Source: Gymnopus androsaceus JB14
Lineage: Eukaryota > Basidiomycota > Agaricomycetes > Agaricales > Omphalotaceae
Direction: 5' to 3'
Length of the DNA: 64,000 nt
NCBI GenBank assembly: GCA_009733575.1
Contig: ML769460.1
Location: forward strand, 176,203-240,202
The notes beneath the pieces are model-generated. The model was not told the DNA's origin, did no database searches, and worked only from the letters and a program-made list of their open reading frames with translations. The translations under genes were made by a program, and so were the position numbers. Positions 55,441-64,000 of the stretch are shown here, one piece after another (positions within the stretch are counted from its first letter, which is position 1; each line of letters starts with the position of its first letter).

Positions 55441-56837
55441 ATAGTTAGACTCAAACACATGTTCCTTTCTTGCTACACAGATCCTTTCTCCACTCTATAC
55501 CTGATGATTATCCCTTTTCTTTTTTTGCTTCACTCCTTTGCCCAGTATCTAATGCGCTCCTCCCTGCTTGCAATATCTTCATACTTTCATTAATTCCGTC
55601 TTTTTTTGAATTGAACCTGACCTTCCTCAGCCTACATACTATGCCTATTTTTCAGCAAAGAACAACCATGTCCCAAGATTATTACTTTTGAAATATACAC
55701 AGCCTACTATACCTTTTTCTTCAGCCACGGTCTACACTGGATTTGACGGACCTTTCTCCCAGTATCACCAATATACTTGAAATCACCAAGATTGGTACTT
55801 GATTGATACAGTATTTTTTCTTTCCACAGTTTACAAGCATGTACAGTACTTACTTACTAGCACTAGCCTTCAAGTTCATTAGTTATTACTCTATTATATT
55901 TTATGTAGTTTCTCCTTGACTGTACTAGAATATCCAAGAGATACCTTCATAAACCTCTCTGCAGTTTTTTCGATGAGTCACTTCAACCCTCAAAATATGA
56001 TAGCAGAAACCATTTAAAACACTCTGCCTCTCTAATCTCCCTGAAAAACATGGATTTTATTGCATATGAGGCAATTTAGTACCAATTTGGTACCTTTATC
56101 AAAAAATATTGTCAATGCAAGTCTAATGTCACCAACTTGAATTGAACTTGGACTAACTTTTGAATATCAAATCATCTGTGAAAATGATGTTCAGTTAACT
56201 GCTGAAGGTGAAAAGGAGGAAAAATTACTACAAAATACAAATTTGAAGCTGAAATGCTCCAAAGAATGGGAAAATACTGCCTTATATAGGCCATGGAAGA
56301 GGGGGGGCTTCAAGAATTTTTATGACCAAAAAACAAGGTCATATTGGGACTTAATGGGTTGAATACCCCTTGGTTTGGGTAGCAAATAAAGAGCTTGGTG
56401 TTGGAATATTACTTGATACAGTCTGGCACTCACTTGAGTCCCGCTGCTTTTGCTACTGCCTATACATTCATCTGGACATGTCCCCTATTATTATTTACTT
56501 ATAAAGCCTGTACCATTACTACTGGAACCCTTGCGCGTTTGCTTTGGGTTCCCTGCTAATACAAATTTGTTCCCTTTCCTTCTCTCCCATTCATTCTCAG
56601 GGCCAAATCCAACACTTGGGCTATAATCTGTGCCCGAGTTTTCAGCCAAAAAAATCTGGATTGCAGGGTGGGGCAGGAACAATTCCAGCAAACTAGCTTT
56701 AAAGTCAACAAATTTAAAATTTTGGACCTTACGCACCTTGAGGTGTTTGAACTGGAATGGTGGAAGTTTGTGGTTCTGGTTCTGGGAGCTACAGATGATT
56801 TCAGGAAGATCATTCTAATTCCTGAGCTTGGGATTGA
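55441..56837. other. 3' flank of F-box copy 3 and CpG-poor sequence
   Basis: 55441 to about 55960 matches the flanks of copies 1 and 2. 55960-56837 is AT-rich and CpG-poor. Overlapping frames on both strands near 56490-56886 have no motif I recognise, so no gene is called. Confidence 0.4.
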
Positions 56838-57375
56838 AAATATAGTCCAAGGGGGTTCAAAAAATTTAGTGCCCAACCAGGCCTAGGTTAGTTAGTCCAG
56901 CCCTCTGGCAGAAAAAAAAAATTTTTGGTACCCCAGAATTTGACCTATTTTGACCTATTTTGACCACTTTTTGCAGTCTTGAAGTTTCACAAATGAGTAG
57001 ATCTCACATCCTTTGAAGTATAAGTATGTAGCCTTACTTGTATACTCTACAGCCATACTATACTTCTGCCCTTGTACTTGCTTTGTAGGTCTTACAATAG
57101 GTGATATTATCATATTTTTCAGGAGGATTAATGGGGATGTGCTACTACAGCCTATGGATGTCAATTATACTCAAGAACAAAGCTCAAACTGAAGTTATAG
57201 TGTCCAAATGATGTCTATAAAGAGCCATCCATGATGAAATCTTCTCATGATATACCATATATGGGTGTGGGAATGCTTACATGGTTAGTTAGTCTGCCAA
57301 CCAGGTGCAAGAAAAAAAATCAATGTCTGGTCATTTTTTATAAAATTTGAACCCCCTTGATATAGTCTATATAGT
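56838..57375. repeat. Inverted-repeat element (candidate)
   Basis: TATAGTCCAAGGGGGTTCAA at 56841 is matched by the complementary TTTGAACCCCCTTGATATAG ending near 57364. TTAGTTAGTC lies internal to the left arm, and the direct word TTAGTTAGTC occurs again near 57285. It looks like a short non-autonomous DNA element. Target duplication not determined. Confidence 0.4.
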
Positions 57376-57402
57376 AATTAGCTACATGACCAATGCTAAA
57401 CA

Positions 57403-59348
57403 CTAGACTCCAAAATGAATGAAGGGAACCCAAGTAGCAAATGAAACATTCTCTCTCTGCAGGTTCTTCACAGCATAATGCAATGCCTCTGCTGCTTTCA
57501 TAGAATCATGATTCCACCTGCTATCCTTCAACAAAAATTCATATACATCATTAGCCACCTTTGGAGCATACTGATCATCAATCTGGCACATAGTAGCAAT
57601 CACGCTTCTGTATCCTGCTGACATCATTCCTGCTGCAAGATGAGCTGATTCTGTTGTCAGGTCTTCATCTCCAGCAGTGACAAGCAGACAGAAATGCTAG
57701 ACCTTTGGAAGCCAACTTCATTCCTATGATTTCTGATGAGGTCAATCTGGAATTGCCAGTAAGGAGTAATGCACTTTTCAGTGGATCTCTAGGAAACTGA
57801 ATCCCATGACAGGCAAAGTGTGCCCAATCATGCTTCTTTAGGCCATTTTCGACTTCCTCAACAGTCCTATCAATGACTTGATAGAGATCCCATCTGCAAT
57901 GTACTTTTTAATCACTTCTACCTCTTTTTCAACTCCAGGCAAAAATGATTGACCCTGTGCAGAGGGCTGAGCAATAGCAAGAACTTGGAGGACTTCAGAT
58001 GTGCTGGGCCTAGAATCAAGGACATTGAGAAGAGCACTTAATGATGGCATATACAATGAGATGGCATAGTCAGAGAGTTTTGACCCTGGAGGTGCATTGA
58101 ATGAATAGTTGCCTGCAGCATGAGGTGGAAGGAATGAAAATGAACCTATTGGACACCACCAAACTCTGGTAGGTGTGCTTGTCTCCATTAATCCTAAGCC
58201 AATTATCACCAGTTGGATACTTTCCCAGAGTATCAGCAAAATACTCTGAAATGCCTTTCTAAACCCAATCGATCATTTGTTGCTGAAACCTTGAACTTGG
58301 AATGGAGACCCAGTCTACAGATAACATTTGCAAGTTCAGTGTTTGTGGAAACATCCCGGCATTGAAGTAGCTCCATTAGTGGTTGATTTAATTTTCCCAA
58401 ATCTGAATCACAAATACCTGGAATTGGGATATGTATAACATCATCACTAAGATTGGGCCAAAGGATCAAAGCATCGGATTGTAAATCATTGGAAATTAAC
58501 ATTATCACAGGTCCATGTCTTCCTGCTGAAACAAGTTTTCCAAACTGTTCAGGCAGTAGAAATCTTGTAAATCCAGGCAACTTTTGAATCTGTGCAATTA
58601 ACATTCTCCGCTGATCTGCAATATCACCAGGATTCTGAGTGTTCTGGGAGACAGTTATTGGAGAAATTCGAGAATACTCATCCAGTTTGGATGACAATTC
58701 CTCTAACTTACATCCCAGGTTGGGATATTGCTGCTTCAGGTTGTCCAAAGGCATCCTAAGATGAAGTAGTTGAGTCCAAAGAATGGAGGAACCCTGACCA
58801 AGCCATTCATCTGCCACTTTATATTCATTGGTCTGTATTGCTTCAAGAACTGCATCCTGAACTATGAGAACAGCTGAGTTAATCTGAGCATACCAGTCTT
58901 CCACAGAGGAGCCCAGCAAAACAAAATCAGGAAGGAGAATCATTACCACAGTATATGCTTTGTGAGTGGATGAATGTCCAATATTTTGTGCTAAATCTGC
59001 CCAGTGCCTAGCAGCAGTGAACTTGATATCATGACTGCCGCTAGATGAAAGTGCTACAGAAGAGAGACATTTAATGGCATTTATTGCATCAGCTTCATAC
59101 TCAAAGTTTTCATACCGCTCTTCAAGAGAGCATCCAAGGTCATGCAATCTCCTAGGCTTCTCAGGATCATTGTGTGGGGTCAATGCAACAGCTTCTGTGA
59201 GTCTAATTACAGACTCATCAAGATCTCTTGGATTTATAAGCCTATGAAATTTCTTTCTAAGAGCCTTTCCAAAAAGTGACAACAGTTCAGACTTCAGCTG
59301 AATAAGATCCTTTGGAATGAAGTCCACAGCCCTCTGAAAGTTGAGCAA
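57403..59348 (-). pseudogene. TPR/CHAT-domain protein relic
   Basis: CHAT (caspase HetF associated with TPRs) proteins are caspase-like proteases or scaffolds, usually with helical repeats. The minus strand opens at 59348 with a helical TPR-like region (LDESVIRLTEAVALTPHNDPEKPRR-type, ALGCSLEERYENF), then a linker and the CHAT fold: RVWWCPIGSFSFLPPHAAG, then DWAHFACHG (presumed catalytic His), FLSAC (presumed catalytic Cys) and the C-terminal GYRSVIATMCQIDDQYAPKVANDV and WVPFIHFGV to 57403. The frame is broken near 58245-58275 and again just after FLSAC (one base missing), and the N-terminus is cut where copia sequence begins at about 59350. The surrounding sequence is CpG-poor, suggesting long decay. 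Confidence 0.7.
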
Positions 59349-59350
59349 GT

Positions 59351-62300
59351 ATGACTGGCTTTACCCATATGACTAAGTTACATCCGGTGTTTTACCAACC
59401 ACACTGCCCACATTGCTTACTTTCAATCAGTCAACTGAACCAACAAGGCTGTTATACAGTCATAAATGAGGATAAAACTCAGATTCATAAGAAGTCTGAT
59501 TGTAAGATCATAATGACCTGCAATACCTTGATAGCCTTCATTGGCTCCACTCAGATATATTAAATCCAGAGTGTGAAATGGTCTCAATGACTTTGCTAGA
59601 TTACAACATGTGGCATAGCTGTTTTGGTCATCCTGGAAATGATGTTTTGAAGCAATGCTCCTAAGAATGTTCAATGTCTTCCTGAGAAAATACCTATTCC
59701 CACTGAGAAAGCTCCATACAAAGGTTGCACTCTTGGCAAAGCCCCACAGCAATCTTATCCCCTTTCAAACAAGCATGCAAAACACATCCTAGATCTCATT
59801 CACATGGATCTAAATGAGTTACCAACTCTATCATATCATAAGTTTAAATATGTGATTACATTATTGGATGACTGTTCTTCATATGCTGTTTTGATAAAAC
59901 TGTGTCATAAATCTGATGCATTTCAAGCCTTCAAAGATTATAAATCTTGGGCTGAAAAGCAAACTGGTTGTAAGATCAAAAAGATATGTATAGATCAAGG
60001 GGGAGAATTTCTAAATGAAATCATGGAAATGTTTCTCAAAGGGGAAGGTATTGAGGTCCCATCAGGAGAAATGGTGTGGGCCCAGGATGACCCCAGGTCA
60101 CTTAGGCAGCCTAGGCCACCTAGGAATAATGCAAAAACTTTGGACACCTCAGGTATCCTAGGCCTCCTAGGCCTCCTAAGCCTCCTAGGCATTCTGGTGG
60201 GCCATCCTGGGCTGTCCTGGGCTGTCCTGAGACATCCTGGGGCAACCTGAGGCAACCTGAGGATACCCTCAGAATTCCTAGGAGGCTTAGGAGGCTTAGG
60301 AGGCTTAGGAGGCCTAGGAGACCTAGGATACCTGAGGTGTCCAAAGTTTTTGCATTATTCCTAGGTGGCCTAGGCTGCCTAAGTGACCTGGGGTCATCCT
60401 GGGCCCAGACCATTTTTCCCGATGCCAGAAATCTGAACCTCATGTTCATCAACAAAATGATCACATGGAACATATCAATTGCACACTTATGGACAAATTG
60501 GAATCAATGTGTCATCACGCTTGTGTCCAGAGTCCTGGTGGGAATTTTCATATTCCACTGCAATGCATGTGTATAATTGCACACAAATGCATTGATTGAA
60601 CTGGAAGACTCCAACTGAAATCTTTACTCAGAAGAAACCAGATGTTTCTTATTTTAGAACATTCGGTTCTGGTGCTTATGTTTTTATCCCCAAGGGACAA
60701 TGTAAAAATAAACAATCTGCACACTCCAAGGCTATGATTTTCATTGGATACAACCAAGGAAGCAAAGGATATATATTCATGTGAAACAACAACACCATTT
60801 ACACTGGTGCACAGGCGACCTTTTATGAAACTTGGTTTCCACATTGTAAATCCAAATCTGGAGAAGGAATAAAACCCAACAAACCTGTCCGGTCTAACCT
60901 TTATGATAAATCCGACTCTTCACAACCCTCAGATGGTGATGCAGACACACCACCTGATGATCTTGACCTCTTTGATCCAGATCAAATACCGTTTTTGATT
61001 CAAGATGAGAATGTGAATCATCCACCAGATCTGCCTGGTGAATTTGACAATGACAATTCTTCTGGTGATAGCCTCTCACCTCATCAACAATCTCAATCTC
61101 CATCAATAAGTCCACCTCCACAGAATAATTGCCATCCACCTACACCTCCTCGTCCTGATCCTTTCAGTAATAGACCTGAGGATGTTGCAGAATGGAAATG
61201 ACAAAATCCTGTTAGAGAGTGTAGACCCCCTACCCAACCTGGCATGGTTCCTACTCCTGGAACTATTACTGGATGGCAACACCAAACTGGCAAAGCTTGC
61301 AATATTCCATTACCATTAAATGATGCTGCACAACCTCAGGCTGGTCCTTCAAACAGACCATGTTTTCCTAGTCCTGATTCGGACAAAGATGAGCCTGTAT
61401 CAACATCAAATGATGATAACATAGAACCTGAATCTGAAGCAGATCTTATATCAATGATTAAGGAAGGGGGAGTAAAATTACAAAACTTCTTGCTTGCTCA
61501 TTCAATCCCCTATTCAAGCTCCCTTGCTGAGTTTGATATTCAAAATTATTTGAATAATTTCCCTGATTCATGGTCACAATGATCAGATTACCGAAATGCT
61601 GGTAACAGTCAGGATGAAATTAAAAAATGGGATCAAGCTTGCACAGACAAAATTGATGGATTAAAGAAACAAAATGTTTTTGAGGTCGTCAAATTACCTC
61701 CTGGTCATAAACCTATTAAATTTTGATGGGTTTTAACAAGAAGAGAGACGGTTGATACAAAGCCTGACTTGTAGCTAAAGGATTTTCACAAGTTCAAGGG
61801 ATAGACTATAACAACTTGTTTCCGCCTGTTGCACAATTTGAGACATGTAGAACACTCCTAGCCTTAGCTGCTTTAGAAGACTGGGAAATCCAGGCTCTTG
61901 GCGTCAAACAGGCTTATCTTTATGGCAAGCTAGATGAAGAAATCTACATGGAACAACCCAAAGGTTTCTTCAAGGACAAAACAAAGGTTTGGAGGTTACA
62001 CCAATCACTTTATGGTCTGAAACAGTCAGGCTTATCCTGGTGGAAAGAGTGCACTGCCTCTATGGGTAAACTAGGATTTAAGGACTGTACTTCAGATGCC
62101 GGTGTATATGTCTTTAAAGATAAAGGCAAAACCGCAATTGCCATTGTATATGTCAATGATGCATTGTTCATGGGTTCTGATAAGGACTTAGTCCTAAAGA
62201 AGAAAAAGGAATTTATGAAAATATGGGACTGCCATGATCTAGGTGAACCAAAAGAGTTCCTTGGCATGCACATAACTCATGATTGCAAAAAGCGAAAATT

Positions 62301-63210
62301 GATTCTTGACCAAAGGGATTATCTTATCAAAATCATTTGCCAATTTTGCATGGATAAAGCAAAAGAAGCTCACACCCCATTACCTTCTTCCTGGACACCA
62401 TCTGCAAACAATGCTCATGTAGACCTTCAACTGTGATGCCAGTACCAAAGTGTCATAGGATTATTACTGTACCTCATGTTAGGCACACATCCTGATATCG
62501 CTTTTGTGGTTATCAAAAAATCAAGTCAATACTCCGCAAATCCAAGTAAAGACCATTACGCCAAATCACTTCATATCCTACACTACCTTTTGTATACTAG
62601 GAACTATGAACTAGTGTTTGATGGTCTTTTGGATGCTGGTTTTTTAGCCTATTGCAATTCTGACTGGGCATCTGATCCAGATAATTGAAAATTCCATACC
62701 AGGATAATCATCCAATTAGCCAATGGTCCAATATCTTGGGTTTCCCATAAACAGAAGACTATTGTGCTTTCTTCCACTGAGGCTGAATATATGGCACTGT
62801 CTGACTCTTGTTGACAACTCATGTGGCTTCAATCTCTATTTAATGAGATTGGAATCTCAATTCAATCTTTACCATTATTGGGTGACAATCGAGGTTCCAT
62901 CTTTCTTGCCTTGAATCCAATTCAAGAGAGAAGAACCAAACATATTGATATACACTTCCATTATATTGAGGAAAGAGTTGAATTGAATGAAGTCAAACTA
63001 TTTTATGTTTGCACAGAAGATAACATTGCAGACATTCTAATGAAAAATCTCACACTTGTTAAATTCACAAAGTTTAAGGATCTTTTGCGAATTAACATTG
63101 AAGAAAACAAACCCTTCTGGAAATTAACGTTCCACAAAGTACATACCCCTGATCCAGAAACTTTAGATGACTGGGCAGCAAAGTCATTGAGCTCCTCAAG
63201 GTCAAAGTAG
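59351..63210 (+). pseudogene. Degenerate Ty1/copia polyprotein (GAG-pre-integrase, integrase, RT, RNase H)
   Basis: Order integrase before RT marks Ty1/copia. 59390-59760: end of the protease/GAG-pre-integrase region (LLSISQLNQQGCYTV, then WHSCFGHP with downstream Cys). From 59804: integrase with DLIHMDL, VITLLDDCSSY and IDQGGEFLN, interrupted at 60060 by a foldback element and resuming after 60424. 60596-61580: the NWKTPTEIFTQKKPDVSYFRTFG segment and a Pro/Ser-rich linker. From about 61650: RT (KGFSQVQGIDY; LDEEIYMEQPKGF; YGLKQSGLSWW; catalytic segment YVNDALF, where the family has YVDD). From about 62470: RNase H (LSSTEAEYMALSDSC) to 63210. In-frame stops at 60782, 61199, 61580, 61724, 61753, 61765, 62434, 62686 and 62812 are all TGA; there is at least one frameshift near 61730. 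The gag part and 5' LTR are absent. Confidence 0.85.
60060..60424. mobile_element. 365-bp palindromic foldback element inside copia integrase
   Basis: Arms run from CATCAGGAGAAATGG...GGGCCCAGGATGACC to the reverse complement ending GGGCCCAGACC...CCCGATG, and are built of CCTAGG/CCTAGGCC words. It splits the integrase frame after GIEVP. It is the same design as 52639-53043 but a diverged subfamily. The target duplication is not clear (CC on both sides at most). Confidence 0.75.
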
Positions 63211-63542
63211 AGAACATGTAGCAGGCAACATCACCAAAGACCAAGCTCATATTTGGTCTTGGATCCAGCTTCCATGAACTACTTCTGCATCCTTGAACTT
63301 CATGTTCCTCCAATGTAGGATTATGGTAGCAAAGCACAGAAGCCTCTATCCTCTACTATCTATAATCTGCATGTGCCTTTAATGGTCTCGGATTTGATAA
63401 CAGGACCTGCTTTTGCTACATACTCAGTAGACTTGACCTTAGAGCTCCCGTTGCCCCTCTTACATAGATTTTCTTTTCTTTTCATCTAAAGATTCCTTAA
63501 AACCTTTTTTCTTGCTGATCCATTGATCTTAGTGAGGGGAAG
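63211..63542 (+). other. Copia 3' untranslated region and polypurine tract
   Basis: No coding potential. The purine-rich AGTGAGGGGAAG (63531-63542) directly precedes the TGTTGAAAG LTR start, as expected for a polypurine tract. Confidence 0.6.
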
Positions 63543-63988
63543 TGTTGAAAGATATGCTTGTGATCATGGACACATGATCAGGTACTTTGTACCATGATAT
63601 TCAACATCAGCTTACCAATCACTGAAATAACATTCCTATGTATTGATATCATTTGATTTATGTCATTCGCTAGTTACATACATGTGATTATAGCTAGGAT
63701 ATCAACTGCTGATGTATATACATACATCACATTGTAGGGACCATTGTACACATGTCACATGGACAATTACCAATAATGTACCTATTATTACATTTAGGGT
63801 ACTGTATAGTTTCACAGACAATTAGTATATAAGCTGTAGTAGTTCTCCTGTAGTCCCCATTGCTCTGCATACTACTGCTCCACTGTCTCACTGACAATAC
63901 TAAGCTTCTCTACATCTGTCTCATCCTACAAGCACTACACTTGGTCAGTAATGTGATTTCACCATTTGGTCTCACTTGCTGTTCAACA
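63543..63988 (+). repeat. 3' LTR of the copia element
   Basis: Starts TGTTGAAAG and ends TGTTCAACA, so its termini form TGTTGAA/TTCAACA inverted ends; 446 bp. A TATA-like AGTATATAAGC lies at about 63823, where the U3 promoter would be. The 5' LTR is not in the window, so identity and age cannot be measured here. Confidence 0.7.
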
Positions 63989-64000
63989 TTGATATCTGTT

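Noticed and set aside
60060..60424. Protein-coding frame through the palindrome (Gly/Leu-rich repeats)
   Set aside because: The translation simply reflects CCTAGG/CCTCCTAGG repeats on either strand.
60782..62814. TGA recoded as an amino acid in the copia element
   Set aside because: Neighbouring genes use TGA as a stop, and CpG depletion explains CGA to TGA without recoding.
1..64000. tRNA or rRNA genes
   Set aside because: No cloverleaf with both A-box and B-box or rRNA core sequence was recognised by eye; a covariance search was not possible here.

Overview
This is a eukaryotic window. Short introns (47-75 nt, GT...AG, often with a CTAAC branch-like motif), exons of 17-40 nt, F-box-like, CHAT/TPR and NFX1-helicase genes, and Ty3/Ty1 LTR elements together point to a basidiomycete fungus. 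An agaricomycete, perhaps a Rhizoctonia/Ceratobasidium relative, is an inference from protein style, not a proof. It is a repeat-dominated accessory region: few genes, several paralogous blocks, and mobile elements inserted into copies of those blocks.

Layout. 0.5-2.4 kb (-): copy A of a single-pass membrane protein with a micro-exon Ser-rich stalk. 2.9-5.8 kb: a CpG-poor insertion with an ERD2-like relic and a degenerate LTR. 6.2-7.0 kb: a small secreted protein. 9.7-17.8 kb: an intron-rich NFX1/ZNFX1-type helicase with CCCH, NFX1 and RZ-type zinc fingers. 18.5-20.7 kb: F-box-like gene copy 1. 21.3-34.1 kb: membrane-protein copy B, inverted relative to copy A and split by a complete 10.2-kb Ty3/gypsy element. 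34.9-37.1 kb: degenerate copy C. 38.4-44.0 kb: an A-B-C-B'-A' block of duplicated repeats carrying orphan fragments of the helicase C-terminus. 44.8-47.0 kb: F-box-like copy 2. 48.0-49.7 kb (-): an O-fucosyltransferase-like gene with a Tc1/mariner-like element 18 bp upstream of its start codon. 51.4-55.4 kb: F-box-like copy 3, split by foldback elements and a solo LTR. 57.4-59.3 kb (-): a TPR-CHAT relic. 59.4-64.0 kb: a degenerate Ty1/copia element with its 3' LTR.

The most notable object is the Ty3/gypsy element (22238-32425). Its two 233-bp LTRs differ at one base and it has a 5-bp CACAG target duplication. Gag-protease and Pol lie in the same frame, separated by one UGA followed by CGG and a strong predicted stem-loop, the layout of known readthrough signals. 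Downstream of pol is a third, sense-strand open frame of about 650 codons with a Pro/Tyr-rich N-terminus, a probable intron, and no signal peptide or membrane segment; I do not recognise it.

Two processes colour everything else. (1) Repeat-rich compartments have lost CpG: in the copia element every in-frame stop I found is TGA, most at positions where the family usually has Arg (CGA to TGA), and F-box copy 3 differs from copy 1 by TG/CA at former CG sites. (2) Several otherwise conserved genes carry single-base insertions or deletions, often at or next to short homopolymers, and the B/B' repeat copies differ mostly by single-base indels. Uncorrected long-read errors must therefore be excluded before any gene here is called a true pseudogene.
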